DNA of 64,000 nt, taken from assembly GCA_031279015.1 (NCBI GenBank), contig JAITJI010000137.1:1-64000 (forward strand). The letters are read 5' to 3'. Source of the stretch: Spirochaetaceae bacterium (lineage in GTDB: Bacteria > Spirochaetota > Spirochaetia > Treponematales > Breznakiellaceae). Below the pieces are notes generated by a model. That model saw only the letters and a list, made by a program, of their open reading frames with translations, had not been told where the DNA came from and did not search any database. A program made the position numbers and the translations under genes. Shown piece by piece: positions 19,314 to 31,722 of this stretch (positions are counted from its first letter, which is position 1; every line of letters begins with the position of its first letter).

Positions 19314-20642
19314 ATGATCTATTCATCCGGCAAAGATGTGAATATAAGGGAAATTCTGGATTTCGGGCAACTGAAAAAATTATTCCGTCATTTTTCTGTT
19401 GTTACCGGTCTTGATGTGGCGCTTTTTGATGCGGAGGGGCGCTGTTTCTTGGCTGAACGCAAGACCGGTTCGCTCTGTGAAATTGCAAGGAACTGCAAGA
19501 AATGCAGGAACTCTGTTTCCTATGGCGGACGCATGTCGGAAAAACTGGGGGAACCTTATATCTTTGCCTGTGGCTGCGGACTCATCATGTGTTCATCCCC
19601 GGTGATGTTTAACGAAGAACTCATCGGTTCCATTGCCTGCGGTCCGGCAATGCTCTGGGATGCCGATGAAGTTGCCCTTTCTGAAATACGGGAAAAAACC
19701 CGGGATATGCATATTCCTGTTCCCGGGGACGATTTTCTGTATCAGGTTCTCTCCTATAGCTGCGTTAACGTATCCAGTGCGGCGCAGATTCTCTTTATCA
19801 TCGTTAACAGTCTTACCCGGGAGCACAGCATCTATTTAAAGCAGCGGGCCCGGATAACCGAACAGCAGGCGCGGATTGCCGAACTCATCATCGATAAAAA
19901 AATAGCCGACGCAGGCTTGATAAAAATAGAGAAACACGCTTCCGTTTTGGCCTACCCCATTGAAACTGAAAAGGAGTTGATCGCCTTTGTACAGAGCGGC
20001 AACAAACAGCAGGCAACAAAGATTTTGAACAACCTGTTAAGCGGGATATTCTTTTTTGCCGGGGGGAACATGGATACCATACGGGTTAAAATTTTTGAAC
20101 TCATTGCGTTTTTATCCCGGGCTGCGGTTGATGCGGGGGCGCCGCTTCGGGACGTTAACAGCATCACCAAGGATTCCTTTGAAATTTGTGAGGATAGTAC
20201 GGATTTTGAGAAACTCTGTTTCCTTACTACCAGGGCCATGGAACGGTTTATTGATACGGTCTATCAGAACCAGCGGCATGAAAAAACCAGTGAACATCTG
20301 ACCAAGGCGATTGATTATATTGTGCATAACTATACCGGGGAGTTGACCCTCAGCAAGGTGGCAGATGCGGTTTTTGTCAGCGAGTATTATCTGAGCCATC
20401 TGTTCAGGAAAGAGATGAACACCACCTTTTCCGATTATATCTGCAGAGTACGGATCGACCGGGCTAAGGAACTCCTGAAAAATGTTCCCTTGGCCCAGAT
20501 AAAAGAAATATCCGAAAAGGTCGGTTTTAATGACGCAAACTATTTTGCGAAGATTTTTAAAAAACTGACCGGCGTTACTCCCCGGGAGTATCAGGGTTTT
20601 TTCAGGGAGCCTCTGATGTACTACACAGCGGATTCCGTATAA
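19314..20642 (+). CDS. PocR-domain sensor with C-terminal AraC-family HTH
   Basis: PocR-type CEIARNCKKC…YIFACGCGLIMCSSPVM; AraC HTH ELTLSKVADAVFVSEYYLSHLFRKEMNTTFSDYICRVRIDRAKELL. Start moved from 19182 because the promoter at 19248-19276 lies inside the longer ORF. Confidence 0.88.
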   Translation: MIYSSGKDVNIREILDFGQLKKLFRHFSVVTGLDVALFDAEGRCFLAERKTGSLCEIARNCKKCRNSVSYGGRMSEKLGEPYIFACGCGLIMCSSPVMFNEELIGSIACGPAMLWDADEVALSEIREKTRDMHIPVPGDDFLYQVLSYSCVNVSSAAQILFIIVNSLTREHSIYLKQRARITEQQARIAELIIDKKIADAGLIKIEKHASVLAYPIETEKELIAFVQSGNKQQATKILNNLLSGIFFFAGGNMDTIRVKIFELIAFLSRAAVDAGAPLRDVNSITKDSFEICEDSTDFEKLCFLTTRAMERFIDTVYQNQRHEKTSEHLTKAIDYIVHNYTGELTLSKVADAVFVSEYYLSHLFRKEMNTTFSDYICRVRIDRAKELLKNVPLAQIKEISEKVGFNDANYFAKIFKKLTGVTPREYQGFFREPLMYYTADSV

Positions 20643-20716
20643 CGGCGTTTGTGTTGTTGCCGCCGTCCTGTTTCATGCCACACAGCATGGCCGGCAATGC
20701 CCGGCCCCTGCGTCCC

Positions 20717-22534
20717 TCACATGCTTTCCAGAAAGGGTATGCAGATGAGGTTCATGGCATCCCTGAGGACCCGGAGTACCCCCCGGCAGAGGGCCAACCG
20801 TGAAGCGGCAAGGTCCGCCGTTGGGGCGTTGAGGACCGGACAGTCATGGTAAAACCGGCTGAAGGACCGGGAAAGCTCGTAGAGATAGGCAGCGAGGAGG
20901 GAGGGGTCCATTTTTGCTGCGGCATCCGCCACCGCTCCATTGTAAGCCGCCAGGGTCTTGAGGAGTTCCCATTCGGCATCTCCGGTGAGGAGTTCCGGCC
21001 GGTATGCGCCGGTAACGCCCAAATCCCCAGCGGGCCGGCCTCCGGGACTCTGTTCTGAATCTTTGCGCAGCATGGATGATATCCGGGCTCCCATATATTG
21101 CAGATAGGGACCGGTATTGCCGTTAAAGGAAAGGGATTCCCGGGGATTAAAGAGCATATCCTTTGCGGGAGTCGCCGCAATAAGGTAATAGTGGAGGGCT
21201 CCGAGGGCTATTTTTTCCGCCACCTTAGCAGGATCGCCCACCGCCTCTTCCCGGTCCTTTTCCCGAATCTCCCCAAGGGCCAGTTCTTTGAGGTTGTCCA
21301 GGAGATCATCGGCGTCCACTATTGTACCTTCCCGGCTCTTCATCTTGCCCTCCGGCAGATTCACCATGCCGTAGGAGAGGTGATAGAGGTTCTTTGCCCA
21401 TGGGAACCCGAGTTTGTCCAGGATGCTAAAGAGCGCCTGAAAATGGTACTGCTGTTCGGACCCAACTACAAAGATCAGCCGGTCAAAGGGCCAGTCCCTA
21501 TGCCGGAAGATCGCCGTTCCGATATCTTGGGTGATGTAGATAGAGGTTCCATCCTTGCGGAGGAGTACCTTTTTGCCGAGTTTTTCCGCCTCCAGGTCAA
21601 CCGCCACCGCCCCGTCGGCCTCCCTGTAGAAGAGGCCCTGTTCAAGCCCCTTCAGGACCTCATCCTTTCCCAGGAGGTAGGTCTGGCTTTCAAAGTAGTA
21701 CTGGTCAAAGGAAATCCCGGTACGCCGGTAGGTTTCCTTCATCCCTTCCACCGTCCATGCGTTCATCCGTTTCCACAGGGCCACGGTTTCCTCATCACCG
21801 GCTTCCCACTTACGCAGCATATCCCGGGCACGTTCCTCGGCGCCGGGATCCGTTTCACTCATCCGGTGGAATTTAACATACCAGTCCCCCACAAAGTGAT
21901 CGCTCTTGATGCCCTCGGATTCCGGGGTTTTTCCCTGGCCATACTCCCTGTAGGCAAGCATGGATTTGCAGATGTGGACTCCCCGGTCATTGATGATGCA
22001 GACCTTTCGGACCTCCGCTCCGCAGGCCGCGAGGATCCTGGAGATGCTTTCCCCCAGGACATCGTTTCGCAGATGTCCCAGGTGCAGCGGTTTATTGGTG
22101 TTGGGGCTTGAGAATTCCACCATGATCCGGGAGGCCTTGAGTGTCCCGGGACGTCCAAAGACCGCCCTTCCCCCGGCGTCCCCTTCGCCCCGATCCTCCA
22201 GTACGGTGGTGAGGATGGCGGCGGCGGCCTCCGCCCGATCAAGGCGGATATTGAGGTAGGGACCTTCGGCGGCAAAGGAACCGCTACAACCTATAGGAAT
22301 CTCCTGATCAGCCTCAAGCATCCCGGCAAGTTCCCGGGCTATCCGGTCAGGGCTCTTTCTGAGACGTTTCGCAAAGATGAACATGGGAAAACCCAGATCC
22401 CCAAGCTCGGGCCGGGGGGGAATCTCCGCCACCACCTCTGCGGTATCCACCAGGCCGTCAATGCCCCCTTCCCGGATCAGTCTGTTCAGGGCGGATGCAA
22501 TCCGGATTTTCCAGGGATCCTTAAAATCGTACAT
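20717..22534 (-). CDS. argS: Arginine--tRNA ligase
   Basis: VEFSSPNTNKPLHLGHLRND (HIGH-type) and GMVNLPEGKMKSREGTIVDADDLLD motifs. Confidence 0.95.
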   Translation of the reverse strand: MYDFKDPWKIRIASALNRLIREGGIDGLVDTAEVVAEIPPRPELGDLGFPMFIFAKRLRKSPDRIARELAGMLEADQEIPIGCSGSFAAEGPYLNIRLDRAEAAAAILTTVLEDRGEGDAGGRAVFGRPGTLKASRIMVEFSSPNTNKPLHLGHLRNDVLGESISRILAACGAEVRKVCIINDRGVHICKSMLAYREYGQGKTPESEGIKSDHFVGDWYVKFHRMSETDPGAEERARDMLRKWEAGDEETVALWKRMNAWTVEGMKETYRRTGISFDQYYFESQTYLLGKDEVLKGLEQGLFYREADGAVAVDLEAEKLGKKVLLRKDGTSIYITQDIGTAIFRHRDWPFDRLIFVVGSEQQYHFQALFSILDKLGFPWAKNLYHLSYGMVNLPEGKMKSREGTIVDADDLLDNLKELALGEIREKDREEAVGDPAKVAEKIALGALHYYLIAATPAKDMLFNPRESLSFNGNTGPYLQYMGARISSMLRKDSEQSPGGRPAGDLGVTGAYRPELLTGDAEWELLKTLAAYNGAVADAAAKMDPSLLAAYLYELSRSFSRFYHDCPVLNAPTADLAASRLALCRGVLRVLRDAMNLICIPFLESM

Positions 22535-22561
22535 ACCTATTCCTTTTACCGGCGCCGGCCC

Positions 22562-23413
22562 TTACAATTGTCCCGCCAGGGCTGCCATACGAGTATAATC
22601 AGCCCCTTCCCGCCGGAAGGAACCGAAGTTTGAGTCTGTAAAAGTACAGTCTTCACATACCGCTATGTTTCGTACCCCCGCATTTGCCAGGAGCCGGGCA
22701 TTAGCCGCAGGAAGATCGAGGTACCAGGCGTATGCTCCGGGCCCGTTCCCGGAATCAGGCTCTGTGCCGGACCCGGTCTCTACCCCGGAAGAATTCCCCG
22801 CAGGCAGTTCCCATACCCGGCGGATCACCCCTCCAAGCGGATAGGCTCCCCCGTTGCCCCCGAATTCGGCCTCAAAGGACCGGGCCCGTTCCTCATCTAC
22901 CCGGTAACAGCAGCCCCGGATGGCGGGACCCAAAACCGCTGCCACCTCCTCAGGACGGGTACTCCAGTGACTGGCCATGAGATCGAGGGCGACCAGGACG
23001 ATGCCCGTTCCCCGCCACCCGGAATGGACCAGGCCAAAGCCGCCGCTTCCGGTATCGTAAAGATACACCGGCATGCAGTCCGCTACGGTCACCGAGAGGG
23101 CTACCGAGGGGTCCCGGCTTATCATTCCATCCGCTTCGGGTCCCCGGTTGGGACTCAGGCGATTCACCGCCAGGACTCTCCGGGAATGGATCTGGGTACA
23201 GGCGTATACCCGCTCCGGCTCCAGCCCAAGAGAACGGTAGAAACGCTCCCGGGGAGGACTGTTCAGACCTTCCGAATATACCATATTACCGGCATTACGG
23301 GAAGAAACAACACAACCGGTGCCGCTTACAGACCGGCCATCCATCATAAAGGGAAAAGAGGCGCGGGGGAGGGAACCCTGAAAGGCACAGGTAAAAGGGT
23401 ACAGTTGAACCAC
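22562..23413 (-). CDS. pgeF: Polyphenol oxidase/laccase-domain protein (YfiH/PgeF family)
   Basis: TVADCMPVYLYD, GLVHSGWRGTG, GPAIRGCCYRVDEE motifs. Confidence 0.88.
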   Translation of the reverse strand: MVQLYPFTCAFQGSLPRASFPFMMDGRSVSGTGCVVSSRNAGNMVYSEGLNSPPRERFYRSLGLEPERVYACTQIHSRRVLAVNRLSPNRGPEADGMISRDPSVALSVTVADCMPVYLYDTGSGGFGLVHSGWRGTGIVLVALDLMASHWSTRPEEVAAVLGPAIRGCCYRVDEERARSFEAEFGGNGGAYPLGGVIRRVWELPAGNSSGVETGSGTEPDSGNGPGAYAWYLDLPAANARLLANAGVRNIAVCEDCTFTDSNFGSFRREGADYTRMAALAGQL

Positions 23414-25116
23414 TACTTTCCCGCTTCCATGATGCTGATATTCTCCATGATCTGATAGGCCTTTTCCAGTTTTTGTACCGTCTCGGCAAGGCCGGCCAGA
23501 AAGGCCGGACCCTTTCCCGCTATCTGGGTAAGGTTACTCAGGGTTTCATATTTTCCGCCGGAATCTTTTTTCAGGATACCGTTCAGGATATTTACTATGC
23601 CCCCTATGGCTATTTTGATCCGGTCCGATATTGCCGCGGCCTCTTCGGAGGCCTCTTCCGTTACCAGTTGAATTTTCCGCCGTTTTACCGGCAGGGAAGA
23701 CATATCCCCCTTAGCCTGGAAATACCGCTTACCCAAATCTCCGGTGGCGGAAATAACGGAGTCAAATTTCCGGATCACATCCTCAAGTTTGATTATTTCA
23801 TTGTAATTTTCGGTAAACTCAAGACGGTTTTCCCGCCGGTAGAATTCCCCATCTATGAGAATAGGCCGGAGGAATCCGTTGATCTCGGGAATAAAAACCA
23901 CAGAATAAAAGGTAAGCAGGAAGGAGAGATGCATAGCCTCCTTAAGGGGGAATCCGTTTGGGTTGAATTCGGAAGCCGCGCTTTCCAGCGACCTTAATTC
24001 CTTATCCTTAAAAAAATCCCGAAAGGCATTCGCCAGTTCCCGGCTCCGGCGTTCCCGCATGTACTCGTTAAATTGCGTCTCTATATGATGCCGCCAATAC
24101 TCCCGGTAGACGGCAAACCAGTCCTCTCCGCCGCTTATTACCTTGGGAGACAGGGACAGATTCCGGGAACCACACCGGACTATCAGGGTCAGGGGTACCT
24201 GCCGGTTAAATTCCCGGATGACAACGATGGACTTTTCCGCCCGGGAAAGCAGCCTTTGGATCTCTGTGTTGATATCGAATCCCGCCTCCCCGGCGTGTTC
24301 CTGGAGAATGAAGATAAAGAGGGATTCCAAAAGAGGCATGGGGGGAATTTCCTTCAGGGAAAAGAGGATATTATTCAAATTGGACAGGGGTTCCCATATA
24401 ACTGAAGCCAAACAGATCATGTCCGAAACCGAAGAAGCCGGAGAAAAGGCCATAATTATCCGGTCAAAGAGGAAGGATGCCAGTTGGGAGAGACAGTAGA
24501 GGGATCTGACATTGGCATACATGGCGGTCCGTTCCTCCTCGGTGATCTCCGCCAGAATTTCTTCCATTATGGTAAAGGCCCTGCGCCGTAATTCCGTTTC
24601 GGAGGCTTCGGGTTTGTTTCCCACGATACGCTCGGGGGTCGTTTCCACGCTCAACCGGGTGTGGACCGTGCCCATCTCCAAGGATCCTAAAAATCCGTAG
24701 AAGGCGCCCTTGTCCCGGTTAATGCCGGAGTCCAGGACGGTATAAAAAAAACGGGCCCCCTCCTTCAATCCGGTTAATTCTTTATAGAATTCAGAGAGCA
24801 GGAGACCCCGGTTGACATCGTAGAGCCCCGGAGCCCGGGCGTCTATGATCCACCCCAGTTTTTGCAGTTCCCGGCCCTCATACACCTTGAGGGGAGTCTT
24901 GCCGGAAAAGAGGCTGAGTATAAAATACCAAAGGCGGTAATACCAGGGCAGGCTGACATACTGCTGTTCCGTATCAACGGAAGGAATAACGGCTGTCTCT
25001 TCATACAAGGGGTCCCGGGATATGCTTAACTGGTTTTTGAGTTTATCCAGAAGATTAGTCCGTTCATCCAGCGACAGGTCCAAGGCCAACCGGTTGAAAG
25101 TCCCGTTTCCACTCAT
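23413..25116 (-). CDS. DUF5312-like spirochaetal protein of unknown function
   Basis: Long uninterrupted ORF, translationally coupled to pgeF; family assignment by recollection. Confidence 0.6.
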   Translation of the reverse strand: MSGNGTFNRLALDLSLDERTNLLDKLKNQLSISRDPLYEETAVIPSVDTEQQYVSLPWYYRLWYFILSLFSGKTPLKVYEGRELQKLGWIIDARAPGLYDVNRGLLLSEFYKELTGLKEGARFFYTVLDSGINRDKGAFYGFLGSLEMGTVHTRLSVETTPERIVGNKPEASETELRRRAFTIMEEILAEITEEERTAMYANVRSLYCLSQLASFLFDRIIMAFSPASSVSDMICLASVIWEPLSNLNNILFSLKEIPPMPLLESLFIFILQEHAGEAGFDINTEIQRLLSRAEKSIVVIREFNRQVPLTLIVRCGSRNLSLSPKVISGGEDWFAVYREYWRHHIETQFNEYMRERRSRELANAFRDFFKDKELRSLESAASEFNPNGFPLKEAMHLSFLLTFYSVVFIPEINGFLRPILIDGEFYRRENRLEFTENYNEIIKLEDVIRKFDSVISATGDLGKRYFQAKGDMSSLPVKRRKIQLVTEEASEEAAAISDRIKIAIGGIVNILNGILKKDSGGKYETLSNLTQIAGKGPAFLAGLAETVQKLEKAYQIMENISIMEAGK

Positions 25117-25318
25117 ATATAAAACTATACGTCGCTCCTTGCCGGAAGGTCAACGGTTCAGGGGCCGGCGCATATAAAGAGGGGATCTCATTCTCCGTAA
25201 GGCCCCGCATTGTTATATTACCCGGTGATGGTCTATGTGGATGGAAAACCGGTAAAACTCAAGCCGGAAAAAAAGACCCGCAAACCATAAGGAGAAGCGG
25301 ATCTATACCGGTCTCTTT

Positions 25319-25389
25319 AGCCCCTAGGAGAATCGAACTCCTCTTTTAAGATTGAGAATCTCATGTCCTAACCGATAGACGAAGGGGCC
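25319..25389 (-). tRNA. tRNA-Glu (CTC)
   Basis: Reverse complement GGCCCCT…TGAGA-TTCTCAA-TCTTA…GGAGTTCGATTCTCC-AGGGGCT folds as a cloverleaf; anticodon CTC. Confidence 0.93.
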
Positions 25390-25428
25390 GGACCAAATCG
25401 GCAAATTCTACGATTTGTTTAATCCTTT

Positions 25429-25498
25429 TCCCCAGGGAGGATTCGAACCCCCACAAGCAGATCCAGAGTCTGCCGTGCTACCATTACACAACCGGGGA
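25429..25498 (-). tRNA. tRNA-Gln (CTG)
   Basis: Reverse complement TCCCCGG…GCAGA-CTCTGGA-TCTGC…GGGGGTTCGAATCCTCC-CTGGGGA; anticodon CTG. Confidence 0.93.
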
Positions 25499-25596
25499 AA
25501 GACCTTTATACCCTATCATATCCTGATAATGCTGTCAATCGTTATGCAGCCCTTTTAACCTTTATATCAGGTTCCTGTTCCCCCGCGCAGGACTTT

Positions 25597-26130
25597 CTAT
25601 TCCGAATCGTATTCAATCAGGGTACGAATCGGAATATCCCCCAGATTCTTTTTGTAGTTAAGGAAGGGGAGCCCTACCACGCCGAATACTTCAGAAACCT
25701 CCCCGCCGGAAGCGACGATAAGTTCCTTTGCCGCCTTGAGGGTTCCCCCGGTGGCGATAAGATCGTCCAGGAGGAGTATATACCTGCTTTTGGGGACATC
25801 GTCAGGATGGATCTCGATCTCCGCTTCGGCATATTCAAGGGAATATTTTTTCGAAAATTTTCTGCCGGGCAGTTTACCCTTTTTCCGTATAGGGATCAGG
25901 GGAATACCCATCCGCACGGCAAAGGGGGCGGCAAACAAAAACCCCCGGGCCTCTATGGCCGCCACGGCGTCCACCTGTCTGTCCCGGTAGATCTCAGCCA
26001 TGGAATCGATACAGTAACTAAAGGCCTTTGGAGCCGCCAGGATACTGGTAATATCGTAAAAAAGCACCCCCGGTTTGGGAAACCCCGGCACTTTCCTAAT
26101 GTATTCATCCAGATTCAACGTTTGAGTCAT
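25597..26130 (-). CDS. apt: Adenine phosphoribosyltransferase
   Basis: VLFYDITSIL, AIEARGFLFAAPFA, LLLDDLIATGGTLKAA motifs. Confidence 0.95.
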   Translation of the reverse strand: MTQTLNLDEYIRKVPGFPKPGVLFYDITSILAAPKAFSYCIDSMAEIYRDRQVDAVAAIEARGFLFAAPFAVRMGIPLIPIRKKGKLPGRKFSKKYSLEYAEAEIEIHPDDVPKSRYILLLDDLIATGGTLKAAKELIVASGGEVSEVFGVVGLPFLNYKKNLGDIPIRTLIEYDSE

Positions 26131-26134
26131 TTCC

Positions 26135-26536
26135 TTATGCCCGCCTTAATGAAATAACAGTGTCAATCCAATCGGTAATATCCATACTACCGTTGGATGC
26201 AAAAAGCGGTTTTGAGGCCAGGATCAATTCGGAATCCTGCACAATACCGGCAAGGTAACGTACCGCTTCCTTTGAACCAGGTGAAAACAAGCCGCAGGAA
26301 CGCCCCGCTAAATTGATATGCCCCAGGACTTTTTCAAGACGGACAAAAGAAGGTGGATTTGCCTCCTTGCAACCCAAAAAAAGCACATCCCCCGGGAGAA
26401 TGTCCGTCCCTGAAAAATCGGAAGCCAATACCCTAATTATCCGGTAACCTTTGAGCTCTTTCCGGATCCTCTCCGCCAATTCTTGGGTGGAATCAATCCC
26501 ATCGGTAATTATGACAATAATTTTTTGGGTTTCCAC
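26135..26536 (-). CDS. Hypothetical protein, possibly flavodoxin-like fold
   Basis: ORF tightly upstream of apt; no confident family. Confidence 0.5.
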   Translation of the reverse strand: METQKIIVIITDGIDSTQELAERIRKELKGYRIIRVLASDFSGTDILPGDVLFLGCKEANPPSFVRLEKVLGHINLAGRSCGLFSPGSKEAVRYLAGIVQDSELILASKPLFASNGSMDITDWIDTVISLRRA

Positions 26537-26668
26537 TGTATATCAGTCTAGCCCCCCCCGTTAGACGTGTCAATATATCGAATATGGATAAGCGCCGCCT
26601 GGCACTTGACTCCCTTCCCCTTTCCGGAGTATAAAATAATACTATTTGAACAGGAAGGGAAAAAGCGT

Positions 26669-26992
26669 ATGTACGCATTGATAGAATTCAAAGGAAAGCA
26701 GTACAAAGCGGAAAAAGGCGCCGTGTTAAAGGTGGATCGGATAGATGCCGAGCCGGGTTCAGCCCTGGAAATCGATTCGGTGCTTCTGGTTGGCGGGGGA
26801 GCCTCTGAAACGCCGGTGGCAGTAGGGACGCCCTATGTGGGGGGGTACAAGGTTGCCGCCCGGGTGGAAGCTCATGAAAAGGGTAAAAAGATCATTGTTT
26901 TCAAGTATAAACCCAAAAAGGATTACCGCCGTAAGCAGGGGCACCGGCAGCAGTATTCGATCATCAGGATTGAGGACATCATCGGGGCATGA
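26669..26992 (+). CDS. rplU: 50S ribosomal protein bL21
   Basis: MYALIEFKGKQYKAEKG…KPKKDYRRKQGHRQQYSIIRIEDI. Confidence 0.95.
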   Translation: MYALIEFKGKQYKAEKGAVLKVDRIDAEPGSALEIDSVLLVGGGASETPVAVGTPYVGGYKVAARVEAHEKGKKIIVFKYKPKKDYRRKQGHRQQYSIIRIEDIIGA

Positions 26993-27002
26993 GCTCCCGG
27001 GC

Positions 27003-27341
27003 ATGGTACGGATCGAAGTTGTATTAGACGAGGAGGGGCTTCTCGTCTCCTGCGGAGTCTCGGGACACGCCGGAGCAGGACCCCGGGGAAGTGATGTAGT
27101 GTGCGCCGCTGTTTCGGTCCTGGTCAGGGCGGCGGTACGGACCCTTTCCGGCAGGGAGGGGATCCGGGTCCGGGGAGATGCCCCGGAAAGGGGAGCTTTT
27201 TGGCTGGAAACGGATTATTCTGCGGCAGGAAGGGAGCGCCTTTCCGCCGTGGGAGCCTTCCTTCTGGAGGGTTTACGATCCGTTACCGAAAGTTACCCCG
27301 AATATTGCAGAATGAGTATACATACGGAACGGAGGAAGTGA
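27003..27341 (+). CDS. prp: Ribosomal-processing cysteine protease Prp
   Basis: [21 protein letters not shown] retains the GH…C catalytic signature; located between rplU and rpmA. Confidence 0.88.
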   Translation: MVRIEVVLDEEGLLVSCGVSGHAGAGPRGSDVVCAAVSVLVRAAVRTLSGREGIRVRGDAPERGAFWLETDYSAAGRERLSAVGAFLLEGLRSVTESYPEYCRMSIHTERRK

Positions 27342-27342
27342 T

Positions 27343-27603
27343 ATGGCTCGAAAACGGGGTGGCAGCGGTGCGAAAAACGGACGGGATTCCAACCCCCAAT
27401 ACCTGGGTATCAAGAGATCCAGCGGTTCACCGGTGAAGGCAGGAACTATCATCGTGCGGCAGCGGGGAACCCGGATACACCCAGGCGCCAATGTGGGCTG
27501 CGGCGGGGATTATACCCTCTTTGCCCTGACGGAGGGGAGAGTCTCCTTTGTCCAGCGCCGGGGCCGTAAACTGGCGACGGTGATTCCCGCAGCGGCGGAG
27601 TAA
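27343..27603 (+). CDS. rpmA: 50S ribosomal protein bL27
   Basis: [25 protein letters not shown]…[29 protein letters not shown]. Confidence 0.96.
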   Translation: MARKRGGSGAKNGRDSNPQYLGIKRSSGSPVKAGTIIVRQRGTRIHPGANVGCGGDYTLFALTEGRVSFVQRRGRKLATVIPAAAE

Positions 27604-27842
27604 GGGTGGAACCCCGTTCCGGCGGTTCTCCGTTGCCGCGGTTTGCCGCCGGTGGTTCCTCAGGGATCCGCGTAAGAATAAAGCGACATGTATTTTATGC
27701 TGCTTGTTGCGAACCTCCGGTTTGACGCAATAGGAAAGTAGGATGATCAATCGGTCATGTTGTTTTTACACAGGTCCTAACGGTAATTTGAAAACAGCCT
27801 GTTGTTACTGCTGTCTTTATTCTTTTACTATAATACCAGTAG

Positions 27843-30102
<2,260 letters not shown>

Positions 30103-30106
<4 letters not shown>

Positions 30107-31323
30107 GAACCAAAAAGGCTGATGCCAGCATCTTGCTTCTTGGGATCATCGCAGCCCTGCTGGGGGCGGGTATTCTTTTTACGATCCTTACCCTGCGCCA
30201 GGACCCCATAGAGGAGGCTCTTTCGGGGGATCGGGTGATTAACACCCTTTTTGTTATTGAAAAGGCGGGAAAGCCCCTTTCGTCCTACGTATTGATGTAC
30301 TATCCGGGAACCAGACGGGCCGCTGTGTTTGATATTCCCGGAGAACTTGGGCTTATCATTCAGCAGATCAACCGGGTGGATCGGATAGATACGCTCTACG
30401 ATCCCCGGCAGATCGGCGCTTTTGAGGGGGAAATAGAGGGGCTTTTAGGGCTTGAAATCAATTTTTATGTCGTTTTTGATACCGACAGTCTTGGAAAAGC
30501 GGTGGATCTTATTGAGGGGGTGGAAATATTCATTCCCTCCCCCGTGGAGGTTTATGATGCGGAAGCGTCGATACTCTTCCCTTCGGGGGTAACCCGGCTG
30601 GACGGGGACAAGGCGAAACTCTACATCAGCTACCAGCTTCCGGGGGAGGAATTGGAATCCGCCCGCTTTCGCAGGCAACGTTTCTTCCTGGGGTTCATAA
30701 AACGGCTGGGAGAAAAAAACAACGCGCTAAAGAACCCTTCGGTTAATCAGGCGTATCAGTTCCTGGTGAAGACCGACATGAATCAGCGTACCCGCCAGCG
30801 GCTCTTTGATGAATTTGTGGGAATAGACACGGACCGGATCAGCATACAGTCCGTTGGGGGGAACATCCGGGAGGTATCCGATCAAAAGCTGATCTTTCCC
30901 TACTATGACGGCAGCCTTATCAAGGAGATTGTCCGTCAGTCCTTGGGAGCCCTGACCCGGCAAAATGAGGGGGCGGTATCCGAACGGGTTTTCACGGTGG
31001 AAGTGCTCAATGGAACCTCGATTACCGGCCTTGCAGGGAGGACCGCGGAACTCCTCAAGGGCTTTGGCTACGATGTTATCGCCATCGGAAACGCAGATTC
31101 GGGGGATCGTGAAATCACGGAAATAATTGACCGATCCGGCTATGAGGACGTGGTCAAGATCTTTGCGGACATCATACGGTGTAAGAATATCCGTTATGAG
31201 ACCGCTGTTCCCGATGCCATGGGTATGGAGTTGGGCTTGGATATGCAAAGTCTGGAGTATAAATCCGATTTTACGCTCATAATCGGAAGGGATTTTAATG
31301 GAAGATATGTCACCGGTGAATGA
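30103..31323 (+). CDS. LCP (LytR-CpsA-Psr) family protein with LytR C-terminal domain
   Basis: N-terminal TM segment, LCP-like central region (KLYISYQLPGEELESARFRRQRFFLGFI), VEVLNGTSITGLAGRTAELLKGFGYDV. Confidence 0.8.
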
Positions 31324-31663
31324 TGAAAAGGCCGCCGCCCTTGCCCTGGGTAAACTTATCCAGGAGCACCGGGGGATTGACGTGGTGGTGATGGATCTGC
31401 GGGAACAGTGCGTATGGACTAACTTTTTTGTGGTCGCCACGGTTACCAGTCATACCCATGTACAGGGCCTTTTACGGCACATCAGGGAATTTACGGCGGA
31501 ACGAAACATCGAGATCCTCCATGGACGCCGCAAGGCTTCCCCTGATGACGAATGGAATCTTGTTGATCTGGGCACTACGGTGATCCATCTTATGACGGCA
31601 AAGTCCCGTTCCTTCTACGAATTGGAACGGCTCTGGAGCGCTGCCCCTACAGAACGCCTGTAA
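31298..31663 (+). CDS. rsfS: Ribosomal silencing factor RsfS
   Basis: Full-length family similarity (WTNFFVVATVTSHTHVQGL…WNLVDLGTTVIHLM). Confidence 0.93.
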   Translation: MEDMSPVNDEKAAALALGKLIQEHRGIDVVVMDLREQCVWTNFFVVATVTSHTHVQGLLRHIREFTAERNIEILHGRRKASPDDEWNLVDLGTTVIHLMTAKSRSFYELERLWSAAPTERL

Positions 31664-31722
31664 CGGGGCAGCTAAACCCCGAACCGCTGAAATCCGGTCT
31701 GAATTCAACCGGCTCCGGGGTA

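Noticed and set aside
25228-25290. 20-aa ORF MVYVDGKPVKLKPEKKTRKP
   Set aside because: A -10-like TTATAT precedes it, but there is no RBS and no recognised family; too short to support.
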